From NCBI RefSeq assembly GCF_932526225.1, contig NC_064040.1, positions 13,554,856-13,618,855 of the forward strand: DNA of 64,000 nucleotides, in the 5' to 3' direction. The notes under the pieces were generated by a model. That model did not search any database and was not told where the DNA came from. It saw nothing but the letters and a program-made list of their open reading frames with translations. How positions within the stretch are numbered: position 1 is the first letter of the stretch; every line of letters starts with the position of its first letter. A program made the translations under genes and the position numbers. The stretch is from Nematostella vectensis. Taxonomy: Eukaryota > Cnidaria > Anthozoa > Actiniaria > Edwardsiidae. This document shows positions 34,197 through 49,100 of the stretch, piece after piece.

Positions 34197-37100
34197 CTGT
34201 AAAAAGAATAAAATATTGTGGTTTTCACGTAAGACAGCAGCAATGAAGATGAAACAATCGACTTGAATCATTTGTACGCAATTGTATTGAATACGGCTCA
34301 TGGATAATACGACGTTTGAACTTAGCCTGACTTAACGGAAAATCGGCTTCAAACTCCCTGTGTTTTGACAATTTCCCGCCAAAATGATTTTGCAACACGC
34401 GCGATAATTTCAAGTTTGCTGAAAGTTTATTTGGGATAAAAAAAGGCAGCAAACCGTCTCGTCTCACGTGTAAGATTTATATGTTATTTACCAGCTAAGG
34501 GTCGGTCCGTATCGGGAAATAACGTGAACTCGGCCTTGAAAATACTGACAGAATACAGTTTTTTCAAGACCTCTGTATTTCGCAGGGCAAGTTTAAGTCT
34601 AAACTTGCATAAAACTTTGAAATTTTTCTTTAAAGAGTAGTTAATATATGACATCTGATTAAGGAAAAAGGTTGAAAAAACTACGAAAATTATTCTCAAA
34701 ACAAGTAACCTACAGGGAATTGAAGATGAACTGTTAAACTAAAAAAAATTGTAACCCGCCACCTTAAACAGGTTTGTGAATAACTATTTAAAATAAGCTT
34801 TGTTTTCTTAATTGGCTTTATAAACTGTTTGATAATTCAAAGTGTGTACAACCATTTTTTCCTCGCTTCACCGGCAAATACCTTGAGCGCGTGCAAACAG
34901 CGTCAACCCCGGTTGACCACAAGAAAAAGAAAATGGTAAAGAGCTTCACAGCACTTAAAAAGACGCAGTTCAACAGTGCCAGCATTGCTGGGATGGCGTC
35001 CGGCTAGCTTTTCATCAGCGCTGTTGGTGCTGTAATTTATAAGAGATTGGAGCTGGCGCCCTTCGCGCCTCAATGCTCGTTTCGCTTTATAACAAGAGTT
35101 TATTCCCATGTCTTTGTGACACTTCGGCTGCAAGCAATAAATATTATATATTCCAGTGATTCGGCTTCACAGATTTTAATATAATCGTCCGAAAGTTGTT
35201 AAAATTTCAAATATGCCTTTTTTATACATTCTATCCTCTTTGTTCTCTATACTTAGCTGAAGCTCAGCATTCCCATTGGGACATCCACCGCCTCCCGATG
35301 TCTTGAAAATACTAAATTACCCAAGAAAATGTTATCCTAGGAAATAAAGACGATTTTATCAATATATCTAGAAACATGAAGCGATAGAAATTCTTATTTT
35401 TATTATTTCAATGCTTTCCATTGCGACTTACTACGACTAAAAAGTAATTCCGAGCGTTTTGTCACACTTCAGGAAAGCTTCGCTTTTCAACAACAACAAA
35501 AACTAACAACTTTAATTTATTTATACCCAAAATGAAAGCAATAGAGAGGTTACTTGCAGTTAATAATTATTCTGATTTTCATATAATATAAACAGTTATT
35601 ACATTTTTTTGAGGAAATGTAATATCTTTTTATACCATTTATATTTTATTTCTAATAGTTTTTTTTTCAACTTTTGATTTCTACCGCTGATGGTCTTTTA
35701 ATATGGATCAAATGTGCCACAAAAATGAACGCTCCACCTTCTAAAAAATTTTAAATGGTATTTCTTTGCTAGGGAAACATTTCCCCCATTTTTTAATCCT
35801 TTTTTTTAATACCGCTTATTTAGATCATTAAGTGCAAAAAAAAAACTGCGCATTATTCAAAGAAGTGCGGAGCACTGGATGCCGTTTTGTTTAGCTATTT
35901 CGTCCACTGTTTCCACACTCTGCCACTCCAAAGTCCTAACTCCCTGTTCCAACTCCCGTTTAACATCTTGGAAATATTCCTGCAGGATTTTTAAACAAGC
36001 GGCCCGATGTTCGCCAGCGCACGGGGTATCAAAGGGACTCTCCACTCTTTGAAGATCGTGATGAAAGAGAATCAAGCTTCTGTCCATAGACACATTCCGT
36101 GCTGGACATTTGACTATTGACTGTGCCTCAGACTCTTTAGCAAGACAGTAGCTTATGCGAATATTTGACATTAGAAAATCTACGTAGTCGCGGTAATGGA
36201 AAGCTGTTTGTGGCTGTGGTAAAAACACTTTGGCGTTCTCGGGCGGGATTTGGGAATCTTTTGATAACTTTTTGTTGTATTCTGCAAGGTTGGAACACAT
36301 TTTGAAACTCCAGTCGTAACGATCACGCTCAAAATGCCAAGCATAGCTTAAAATAATACAAACGGGTGATATGTACCCCTTGTAAAAACCCCTGAAAGCT
36401 TCTACGAAGTCGTTTGTCTTGAATCTTTTAAGAATGTGATTTCGGCAGTTTGTGAAAGTGTCACGATAAATATAAACGGGAAAATAAGTCATAAAATCCG
36501 CAATCATTGGAACTCCAAGCGCCAACTCAGTGGTCGTGGCCCATGTTTGAACCCAACTTATTGACATACTGCACTCGCTACCCATTGCGCGTAGTTTGTC
36601 ACCATTGAATATTGAAGATGCAGTCACTGGGATGGCGTAGGCCGCGTCGTTGTCCATCCATGCTATAATATCATCATCAGTGTATTTATCAATAAAAAAG
36701 CTACTCCACAGTTGCCGGTTGTATCCTGGTGGCTTTGGCGAACCTGAAAACTCCAAGGCGGACTTGTTGGGTAGCGGTTCATACTTCACTTCAAACTTGT
36801 GATGTGGAAATCTGTTTGTTGTCATGTTTACCATTTCGAAGCCAAAGTTGTGGTCCTGTTCGGATTCCTGGTCAAACACAAGCACAGTTTTGCCCGGCAG
36901 ATATGTCGGCCAGTAAAGTACAAACGTCCTCATAAAATAGCAAAACAAACGGCGTTTGTGCTCTTCGTTGCTCGTCAGACGTAGAAAAACCGTAACCTTA
37001 TGATTTCCTGGCGTCTCCGTGGTAGCTACAGGAGTTAGGTTCTGTGAAAGCATACCGCCAAAAACCGAAGGCTCTACCGTGGCAGTGTAAGCATTTTCTT

Positions 37101-40100
37101 GGCTCGATATAAATATTATTATAAACAGTGAAGTCACTGCACAAATGAGAGTAAAGCTTTTGATAGAGAAAATCCACATGCTTAATTTACTTTTGATATT
37201 CGTCACCGTAGTTCTGTCCGTTTTCATGCGACTTAGAAAGCCAGTGCGCACGCGCGCAATATCGCTTTAAAAAATGTCATCATGTTTTTTTTTCGATAGC
37301 TGAGACCGGTTACATCCCAAATGATGCATAACGTTGCAAATCAATGTTTAAAACTCGGATGGGCCCTCTATTTCTGATAGTATTCTGTCGTTCTAACCTT
37401 ATATTTAAAAGATATATACGCATATTGTCGCGTTTCCATGTCATTACAGAAGCTAAGCTTCTTCATTTGCAATGCTAAATTACCAGCGAAAACAATGGTA
37501 ATAGCGGCTGCATTTACGTGGAGCCTAATGAACCGCAATGGTTTTTTTGTGAATTCACAAAAACACTTATCAATACTCCAACTTGTAGCACACGAAAATC
37601 GACAAAAAGCTCTGTCCTGGTGTAAGAACCTGAGTCGCGTCATAAAAGCTTCTTTTGTTTGCAAGCTATAAATCAACACAAGGTTTGAAAAAGTATGTTG
37701 AACGAATCATGATGAAAACAGAGCAGAATAGAAAGGTGCCCTCTGGGAATGGTTCTTACAATGGAAACTTCACAATTGATTTATCTCTATTTTAACGCTA
37801 TAATTTCCATCATAATGTTTAGAGCATAGTTGCGCTATTGCCTCTAAGGATCCATCGCCTAATCCACGTCCTCTGCTACCTACAACTAGTGTTAGGGCGA
37901 CGAGGGAATCAGTATTGAATAAGAACGAATTTTAGATACTCAATTTGACGGTATTTTAAAAGAGAAACTTTGAAAACTAATGCCAATTTCTCCTTCTGTA
38001 ACGATGGAGGGCATACCGCTCGTCTTCCAAACCACTATACAAAGAGACAAATATATGACTGAAACAGGTCTTTACGCAAGTACTCGCTCGACGTAGCGGC
38101 ATGGTGAAACTACATTTATGAGCTTCGAACAAAGCCCACGCCAGCGCCGCACATGGTAATAGCGGCGCAGAAATGGTACTTATATAACTATCCGACACAG
38201 TTTTTTTGTCACCGCGCGGGTATCCTGTGATGTCGCCCGCCCCTGGAGCCTGGACGATTTGCGATATTCTCAAAAAGTCTCACCAATAAAATAATTACAC
38301 ATAGATACACTTTTGAACTATCCGAGAATGCTATATTCTTTAAAAAACCCCGGCAGATCTGGTCACGTGATACGTGGCGTTATCGATGACGTCACTTTAA
38401 GAAAAACTATCCCGATGTCATATCTATATTCATATCTCCTAAACGAAACATTGACAACCAAACTTGGTATGTGTCATGTATGTAACAAGAAGGGTGCACC
38501 TGTATAGTAACGTGATTGTGACGTCAACGATGACGTCACTAGAAGCAAAAATATGCTGACGTCATCGAAATAAAAAAATATTTATATTTCACGAAGGAAA
38601 CATCGTATGGCAACCAAACTCGGTAGGTGTCATGTGGGCGTCAAGGGGATGCAACAATATGGTCACGTGTTGTGTAACGTTACCGATGACCTCCCTTAAT
38701 GCAAAAAACGTGGTTAAAAGCAAAAACATTCATATCTCTTGAAAGAAACATTGTTTCACAACCAAACTTGGCAGGTGTCATTTTTGTGTCAAGGGGGGTG
38801 CATATATCATAAACAAAACATCATATAACAACCAATCTTGGTATGTGTCACGAAGATGTTATGGGGGGTGCACCAATATGGTCAGGTGAATGTGACGTCA
38901 TCAATGACGTCATCAAAATAAAAATATATATTTATTTAAAAAACATCATGTGACAACAAAACTCGGTATAGTAGGGTGGTTAAGCACTTTTTTTGTGCAC
39001 TTTTTAGTAGAAGCACCAAACTTGGCACATATATCCCTTATGTCAAGCAAATAACTTTTTCAGGGGTGTGCCAAAAATCTGAGACTCAGGGGGGAGGGGC
39101 AATTTTGTCATTTTCAAGAAGACAGTGATTTCTCTATCAGTTTTTTTAAGTTTTATGAAAAGTGAGAACCGGAAGTGAGAATGCTGAATGGAAGTAAACA
39201 ATATACTCACATTTTATGGTGCTTTTCGTATGGATTTGAACAACAAAATATATCTTGATTAGACCATTTCACCAGAAAAAGAGCTCTGTAGGCTCAAACA
39301 ACTTAACTGCAGTTATTTCGTACAAAAACATACTCTGGTTCCAGAGCCTTGAAGGTCTCTCTATTTAGTGGAAGTGCATTTTTCCTGCACAACAGCTTCT
39401 TTAGGTGAGTAGCATCCAGGATGATAAATGTTGCTGTTATTGGGTGATGTGATGTTTTTTGTCTTGTGTTTAAAACAAACCTCCCTGCCTGAGAGCAATT
39501 GCTTTTTGTCAAGCTTAGGTGTGATTCTGCTTTTTTTTTCCTTGTATGATTTAAAATTGGGCAAAGAACCTGAGCTATGATTTGGCTAAAGAGTAGTTGC
39601 TATCACCTTGGTTGGATGCATATCTTCAAGAACATTTTTCCCTTACACTGATGCCTGAGTATCTTCATGTTGTTGTGTTTATTTAGCATTTATGAATTTT
39701 TTTTGTGGGTACTTCTCAAGGCCGGTAGAAGGCCGGTTGAGGGGTCGATATGTTAAGGCCTTCACATACACAAGTATGACTGAATGTGCGCGTCCACGCA
39801 GGCTCCGCTTTTAGGCAGTGCCTAAAGCTACCTAGTAATAAACAGCCATGTACGTTTCATGTGTCAAAAATTGCTTATCGCAGTCTCGGTTTTTGTGCGC
39901 GCCACTAGGTGTGAAAGTGTGCACGCGCACAACGTCGCTTCCAAATATTTCTTTCTTTTTTCTATACCTTAGACCGGTTGCACCTCGAACGATGCATAAC
40001 GCAGCTTTCAATGTTTGGCCCCCTATTTCTGGTACTCCTCTTTTGTTCTAACGTCAAATCACAGCGAAATATGCAATGTGAACCATTCTGACTTTAGGAG

Positions 40101-43100
40101 GACCATTCAAAAGTTCTTCCTTAATCCTAGGACTTAGGTCGTTCATGTTCTCAAACTTTTTTTTCTTATTGATTAAGGTAATTCCCTTGAAATAGTTCTA
40201 CAACCCAGAATTTTTTAAAACTTGGCATAAACAATATTGAAGTTAAGGGCTTTCAAAAAATGTAATAAAAAAATGGGGGTACCGTTCTCGTTTTCACAAC
40301 AGAGGGGCGTAGAGTTGACGCGTTTTTACTGATCGCGCAAGGAAAAATCCCAACTCTTAGTTTTCAAAAAGAGTGCCTATAGTCTTTAGAAAATTAAGTT
40401 CTGTTTGTCGAGCTGCCAAAACCCGATCTCCTAAACAATAACCCGTAGTAGCTAATGTTCAAAACAAATCACATTTTACGAGATCGCACTAAAAGACATT
40501 GTTTTTGCCACTATTCATACGGTAAAAAGCGCCATTTTGAAGTATTTTAATGGCTTTTAAGAGAAATAACAAAACTTCTACAACCCAACTTTTTTTCTTC
40601 TTTCAGTATATCATTCTTCCGTATATATTTAACTATTTTAGCAATTAAAAAATGGGGGTAACCGACTTCGTTTTTCTGTCAAAGCGATTTAAAGTAAAAA
40701 ATGCGCGTCTTTTGCTGTGTTTTCTTGTCAACTGTGGCGCGCGCGCGCACTTTATACCGGAAAATTCGAACAAACAGCGCGCGCCACTATGCGCAGAAGG
40801 GGTGCGCAGTGCAATTCAAGGGAATTACCTTAAAGCATATTTCTACAACACTTGAGCTCAATCTCCCTTTCTGATTGGTTGTTAGCTATGATAAATCAGG
40901 ACATACCACGGGATTCGGAAAACTATGAGAAATGTGTTAAATGAACTATATACTCAGAAAAATAAATAAATAAATAAAATAAACCTGGATTAGCAATAAG
41001 GCCTCGTTTGATACATTTATAATTATTTTCTAGCAGCAGGGACCGCGCACGGAGAGGCGCTTGCCCCCCCCCCCTTGTACTCTATGCCAAACCCGAAACC
41101 ACAATCCTACCCCTACCCCTACCCCTACCCCCTTGTTACTCTATGCCAAACCACCCGAAACCACAATCCTCCCTCTACCCCCTTGTACTCTATGCCAAAC
41201 CCGAAACCACAATCCTCCCTCTACCCCTCCCCCCTTGTTACTCCATGCCAAACCACCCGAAACCACAATCCTCCCTCTACCCCCCTTGTACTCTATGTCA
41301 AACCTGAAACCACAATCCACCCTCTACCCCTCCCCCTTGTTACTCTATGCCAAACCACCCGAAACCACAATCCTCCCTCTACCCCTCCCCCCTTGTTTCT
41401 CTATGCCAAACCACCCGAAACCACAATCCTCCCTCTACCCCCCTTGTACTCTATGTCAAACCCGAAACCACAATCCCCCCTCTATCCCCCCCCCTTCCCT
41501 TTCCAACTTTTGGAACCACTCGATCGCCCCTTAAAGAGCCCGTGTCAGCCACACCATGTTATTGTTTTAATTTATTATTGAAAGCCACATAATGTGCTAA
41601 AATCTCGAAGTAACCATCTAAAAAGAAAGTTTTATACTTTATTTACCAAATCCCATCGAAAATATAGCATTGGATTTTTCAAATCATCCGATGGAAATGG
41701 ATGTTTTTTCACGTTAAGTACTTTGCTAGGATGACAAAATGGCGGCTAACAGAGGCTGAGGCTGTTTAATACATCTAAATTTTGAGTAGAGCATATGCTC
41801 ATATTTTATTATCTTTGTGGAGGCAACAAACGTGCATGGTGACGTACCTTCGTCGTGTCACCGATGAGCCAGCCTTGTCTGTTGCTATGGCAGCAATCAC
41901 GTGATCCAGCCAGGTCCTCGGTAATGTCTGGATTGATGGCATGGTTGAGTTTGTCAGCAGTCGACAAACCTGGAGAAGGCTTGCCTTACAGCTCAAGAGG
42001 ATGCCCTAATAAGGGAGCAGAAACAATAGAGAATGCCCTAATAAGGGAGCAGAGCTTTGGCAACAACGATGTCACAGGCTTACCATCCTCTCTTTGTTAT
42101 CATCAGAATTATTTCCCGTAAATGATCTTTTACAAAATAAAGGTCAAACAAAATCTCATAAAGTTCATAAAGAAAGTTCTCATAAAGAGAGAGAGAGACC
42201 TCTCTCTGTCTCTCTTCCTCCCCCTACCCCACCCCCCCTTCCCCCTTTCCATTGAAATCCATAAGATTTCGATTTTTTACGATTTATTGACATCAAAGAC
42301 AACTTTATGAGATTTCATTCGACCTTTATTTTGTAATAGATCATTTACGGAAAATAATTCTGATGATAACAACAGAAAGATGGTAAGCCTTTGGGCAAAT
42401 TCGTTCACGCGGCCAGATAACAAGTGTAGGAACAACAACTACAACGACAACAATAATTTGTAGGACGACGACAACGATATTAAGGACAAGAACAGTAACA
42501 CTATTATGACAATGATGACAACGTGGACGACAACAACAACAATTACGATAATTCGATCAACAACAACGAAATGAGCGAAAGGCAACGTTGATTACAACAT
42601 TACAACGACGACTAGCAACTAGGACGACAAAAAGAACGACGATAACAGTAAGAAGAACGACAACGACGACAACAACAATGAAGATGACACAATAACAAAA
42701 ACAAAGGCATTATCATCAACGACTGAAGAACAACAACAAAAACAAAATACGCCGACGACGAACAACAATGACAATGACCAATTGTAGTGACAACGACACG
42801 ACCAGAACAGTATAAACTACACAAGATGACAAAAAATTGTCAATTTTGGCGCATTTCAGAGTTTCATTTTCATTGATACAAACAAACACTCAAATCAAAT
42901 CAGGTAACCAACTGCAACATGAAATCTTGCAACATACCCAGTGCCTGCATTGAGTGCAAATCTTCATGAGCGTGTCAGCGATAAGTGTCATATCATCAGG
43001 TGATATGAGCGCTAAGGAGTGCGAGGAAGGGTCAGCGTGAGATTCATCCATCACAGCGACACGCTCCGCTACACTAGACAACAGGCTTGAGCCAGCCTAA

Positions 43101-46100
43101 GGCATGAAGGGAAATAATCAGCGCTTTGCTCCTGCACGCTCTGCTACCTGTTACACTAGACAAATGACTTGTGCCATCCTAAGGCATTGCGGAAAATAAT
43201 CAACGACACGCTCTGCATAAACAATGACACGGTCTGCACGCACAGTGACACGCTCTGTACACACTGTGACACGCTCTCCAAGCAAAGTGACACACTCTGC
43301 ACCTAAGTGACACACTCTGCACGCACAATGACACGCTTTGCACGCACAATGACACGCTTTGCACGCACAATGACACGCTTTGCACGCACAATGACACGCT
43401 TTGCACGCACAATGACACGCTTTGCACGTACAATTACACGCTTTGCACGTACAATTACACGCTTTGCACGTAGAATGAAACGCTTTTCACGTAGAATGAC
43501 ACGCTTTGCACGTAGAATGACACGCTTTGCACGTAGAATGACACGCTTTGCACGTACAATGACACCCTTTGCACGTAGAATGACACGCTTTGCACGTACA
43601 ATGACACGCTTTGCACGTACAATGACACGTTCTGCACGCACAATGACACGCTTTGCACGTACAATGACACGCTTTGCTACACTAGACAACAACAGATACA
43701 GTTTTGAACAAGCCGAAGGCATGATGGGAAATAATCAACGACACGCTCTGCACGCACAGTGACACGCTCTGCAAGAACAATAGAACGTCCTATACGCACA
43801 ATGACAAGCTCGCACTAGACAACATTTTTGAGCGGGGAATAATCAAACTGTATGACAGCGAGACTTGTAGAAGGAAATAAACACACATAAACGAATGATA
43901 ATGCGCTCTTACCCTACCTTACCTTAATGTGATCGAAGGAAGCATGACATGACGTGCTCTTTTACCCTCCCCCTTACTTTAATGTTACAAAAACACCATG
44001 GCATGGCGAGCTCTCTCAACCTCCCCCCCCCCACCACCACACACACTTCCCCTTGCCTTATGTTATTGAAGCAATATGTACTATCTCTCCCATCCTCCCC
44101 CCACTCACACACATACACACCCTAACCTTGATGTTACTGAAGCAACATGACATAACGAGCTCTCTCTGATGCCTCAGTGAACTGCTGCCGTCATAAGAAT
44201 CATCAACACCAATGAGAGCGTCATCTACGGCCTGCTTCATCCCGGCAAATGATGCACCGCACACTTCTAGCGCGAAAAATAAAGGCCTGGCTAAACATTC
44301 AAACATTGCGTTTGACGCAAATGTTTGTACGTTTGGCCACCCACAAAACATGTTACTAAATTGGTTTCCACAACACGTCCACGTTTAACCAGATCAAAAC
44401 ATTTTCATCAAACATTTGCGTTGAACGCAAATGTTTTATCGTTTAGACACTCATCACACAAAAACATTGCGCGCGCTCATGTTTTATGAAAATGACAATG
44501 AAGCAACAGCAGCGCATCCATTTCCATCGCCTAATTCAAACGAGTAACCAAGATATTTTCAATCAAATATCGTCAATGAAGTATCAAATTTCATTCGTTG
44601 ATCGTGATTTTGAAGTTTCCTTGCGAATAAACCGATGAATTTTCAATCAATAATAAAGAAGTGGTTAATAGGCTATATTTAAGCCCTATCAGCACAAGTA
44701 ATTTTCTATTGAAAATCCAAGTTGACAACTATGGTTGGGCGTGTAGACTATTTTTAATTGCTCGTGTTAATGGAGCAAAGTCGGCAACTTTAATGTGGCA
44801 ACTAAAGATTTTTTTTGATGGCCTATCTACAATCAGCGACAAAACCTGTTGAAAATGACATCTAAAAAGTAGTCTTACTCAAATAATTTACAATATGGGA
44901 ACTTTTTATTACTCACATCCCCCTTTTCCCCATTCAAAGTTGCTGTCTAGGGTTGTCAGTAAGTGAATCAAACACTGATTTGGGGGAGAGGGGGTTGGGA
45001 TGGGGAGGGGAGGGGAGGATATCAAAGTCACTATGCTACGTAATTTAGAATTCCATCTGAAACTGCATTTGAGGCGCTAAAATTTTCAACAGTTTTGTCG
45101 CTGATTGTACACGGTCAACTATAGTTTTCAACTAAAAATTGTCCAGTAAAAATTGCTTGTGTAGATGCGGCTTTATTTCATCCCAGCAAATAACGCGCCA
45201 CATAACTCTCTGAGCTTTAAAAAAAAAGGTGACAACATATTTTGAAGTCTTAATATTTCTAAACAAAAGTTTAAGCAAAGCTTCATATAAAATATGATAA
45301 AAATAAAATTAAATCCGTCCCTCCCTACTCGCCCTGTCATTGTCGACGACGGCAACTCGGGCGCCGACGGCCGAAAACAATGGAATTTGATTGAGAATCC
45401 AATAGCAGCACGTGGAAATACGTTTTGTCTGATAAATTTCAGCCGTTTTCCCGTGAAACCACAACGTGAAAAACTCCAAGTTTCACGGTCAATTGAAGAC
45501 GCGAACGTTTGCACCGTAAACTCCACTAACTACGTTCGCTGCTGTAGAAATGTCCTTACTTTATTTTCAACTGTCTCTGACTAAAAATTTTGCTTATTCC
45601 ATTGAAATTAAATTATTATTGATCGCCACGCGCGAAAACATCTTTTTCGATCGTGTGTCCTAGCCATCGTCGTCGTCCTTGCTTAAGGTCCCTATTGATG
45701 TGGTTTTTGAACGCAAACCACGTGAAAACTCACCTGCCTGGGAGTCGCTCTTTCTTGATATGAAACTGAGCATGAACTGGGTGATACCGCTGGCCACGTG
45801 GAGCGATTCGCCTACTAACGCGTTGAATGACGTCATAAATGCATGACTACGAAACATGGCGGTACGACCACGTGATATGCCGTCCAAGACGGAAACGATA
45901 CACCGACTCAGGCCGAGAAGAACGCCTAGAACAAGTAAAACCTTATCAGAAGGGCATCCGGTAACCACACTATAAAAAAACAAAGCGAAAAATAAAAGAG
46001 AAAGCAAAAGTATACATTGGGCAAACGCCATCAGAAAGTCACCCTCGGTGGAAAGAGTTATGAAGTGTAGGGCCTAACTTGACCAAGTAAACAATAGAAA

Positions 46101-49100
46101 GTACCAACATAGAGATTACTTATAGACTGGTTTTCAAAAACCCGTGAAATAATATTAAGTTTATTTAGTACTAATACACTGCAATGTCTTTGTTCTCTTT
46201 TGTTCTGGCTTGACTATTACACTTTAACAATTACATTTTGTTGCACGGGATTTTGAAAACCACTCAAAAAGAAAAACCGACAAAGTAACGGTCGGAGGAA
46301 AAGTCGCAAGCGAAAACGGAAGCGTATAATAATGCGCCGAGCTGGCTTGGGTTTGGCAAGACAGAGCAAAAAATGGCAGGAAATTTTCCCTTTCACAATA
46401 TATAGGCTCAAGATTCCGCATACAAGGAGTTCCTCTGACCAAAAGCTTAATTCCAAATTTTAAAGAAATTAGAAGATATGAAATTTAAATATTAGCGAGC
46501 AAACTTGGCTTAATTTCTGATCAGAGCCCGACTTCTCCCTAAAAACGAGAAGAATTCATACTTTGATATGTTGGTTTACATAACATAAGGAACCTGTATG
46601 CAAAAATTCAAGCTTACTGAAGTTAACCAGACCTTATATTGGGTAAACTTGCCATCCATTTTTTTTTTTTTTTTTTTGCTCTGTCGTTTGGCAATGGATT
46701 TAGATATCTACATGCTTCCTTTTACCATGAAGAGAGGCATTCTGGGATGCGTGGACCAAGTTACACTTTGCAAACGAGAACTGCCTCTTTGCTTCTGCCA
46801 GTAGCTCTACGAGAAACTCGATACATAATCTCGCCTCAGGGGGGAGAGCACAGTCGTTATTTGTGGCACCTGGTTCTATAGCCTCGGTATCAAGATGAGG
46901 CTGACACGATCTGAACACGTCTGATAGTTGCCAGTTTAGTTCAATCACGTATCTGCAAGTAAAAATATAATCATGTAATAATGAAATATAAGGATACAGC
47001 AATAGAATAGACTTCCACGTGGCAAAGCCTGAAAGTGCACTTCCATGCTAATTTAGTAGGCTCATAGTGATGATTTGTTCTGGCACAAAGTCAAGGCCTG
47101 ATGAAAGCCTCGTTTTGGTCGCGCCCCTGTACGCATTTGTCTCACAGGGGGATCGGCTATTTTTTAACTTTATTGAGTCAACAACATTACTTACTTCCAT
47201 AAAAAATATACAGAAACAACATAAAACAAAGACATGCAAAACGGAAGGGTTACAAAACGTATAAGAGAATAAAGGAAGGTGCAACGGGACACGGAGTCCT
47301 AAGCGGGACACCCCCCTTAGGATAAAATAACTAACTAAATTATTCCAGTAGATGTTTTCACCTTTAGCCAAGATATTGCTTGACTTTGTAGGAGCTTGTT
47401 TAGTTTAGCACGTTTTAAGTCAAGTGTAGTTTCTGAAAATATCCATACCCCCCCCCCCCCCCCACCCTCCATTGTGGGGATTGGAAATTCCGGGGAGGTG
47501 GGGGGTTCAGACGCCCAGGAATTTCCAGAGGGGAGGGGAAGGAAAAATGCCATTTTTCCTTAACAGTTACTGTATTTTTTTTCCAGGGGGTTGGAAATTC
47601 CAGAGGGGTGGGGGTTTATACCTCCGACCCCCTCAATATGGGGGGTATGGATATTTTCTGGAACTACACCATCCATTTTTACCTGTATGAACTGAGTCGT
47701 TCATTGCTAAACTAATTAACTAAATTATATAAATTTATATAATTTTAGGTACGGTGATGTATAACATTCATTTCCAGAGCCCACAGTTCACTAACTTTTC
47801 AAACAGTAACTGGCATAGAGCGCTCCCGCTTTCGCATTCTTGCATCCTCGCGCTGAGCATCAGGTCAGCGGCGATACGCATCAGCCTGGTGGCGTAACCA
47901 TTGACGTCTGTATTATCCGGGGGATTGAAGGGAGATGGGAAGTGCTCTTGGAGAAGATCCAATGAGGCTTCGCGAATCTATGGGCGAAAGACAGAGGATT
48001 TATCAGTTTGTGCTTTTATCAACGTTTATTTCCTATCATAGATAGAGTAGAATCCCGCTAACTCGAACTCGGAGGCAGTCGATGGGTATCGCTTTATTTC
48101 GCCGACACACTTTTTTTCGGCAAGATAGAGTAGACGGTACTCCCTACAATGCTGGTGACTATACTGTAGAGAAAGCCTGCTTACTATAAACTACCGGTTT
48201 TCTAATTCAGAGCTCAAATCGACAACAAGCAGAAGAACACCAAGGTTTGTCGGCGAAACGACCGCAATTCAGATAAAGATCAACCCGATGTAACGGGAGT
48301 ATTTAACAGAATGAAAATGTCTTGTCACTTGCTCATAATAATTTCACTGAAATCATGAACAAAGTATCAAATTCGAGTTTGAAAACTTGAATGAACGTCG
48401 TAAAATTTGGTCAAGAAAAACGAGAAAATAGCTCAAGGGCTATCATTCCACTAACGTCACTGTGGGCACTTTCCAGGCAGCCAATCAGGGCCATTGTATT
48501 CCTGGAAAAAATAGAAAGCCTGTTAAGAGAACGAGAGTCTACCGTGCGGCATTCTAAGTCGAAGTACCGGGGTTTATGTGCAGTTGGGGTGATCTCAGAA
48601 ATCTAGGTTTTCGTTTTGGTGGACATTATTTCAGAAAATGTGGCACAGCGACAGGATATTCCTTGAGTCTCACTGCATTAACATTAACATGGTTGGATAA
48701 TCCAAATATTTAAATCTATTGAAGTTTTCACAATTGCACATGCATAATGCTTGCGGGTCGGTCAGTACATCTTAGAAAAGGCTAATAACTCGAGGTTATT
48801 GTACCTGGAAGATGTAAGGTTGAAGAAGTTTTTTGTTTTTGCCAGACTAACCAGAGTTTTGCTAATCTCTGCAATGAAGAAATGTAACACTTTTAGAACA
48901 CAGTAGTGTACTAGTACATACCTTAGGAGGTGATGTGTTTAAAAAAAGCCTCTACTACTAACACGGTTGCAGTTTATTCTCTACTTTACAGGGACTGTAC
49001 TGAGTTAGAATCCAGTTTATGTTCGCAGGAAACAAGTTCCCCCGAGAAGATTTTGATATCTGCTCAAGTGTTTCAGCATACGATACTCCTCGACGGTGTC

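Noticed and set aside
41061-41592. Proline-rich 157- and 168-codon frames
   Set aside because: C-rich minisatellite read in several phases; no splice or domain support.
42612-42824. Cys/Ser-rich 70-codon minus-strand frame
   Set aside because: Complement of CAA/CGA-rich low-complexity sequence.
43307-43762. 151-codon MTRFART repeat on the plus strand
   Set aside because: Opposite-strand reading of the 21-bp array next to THADA exon 24.
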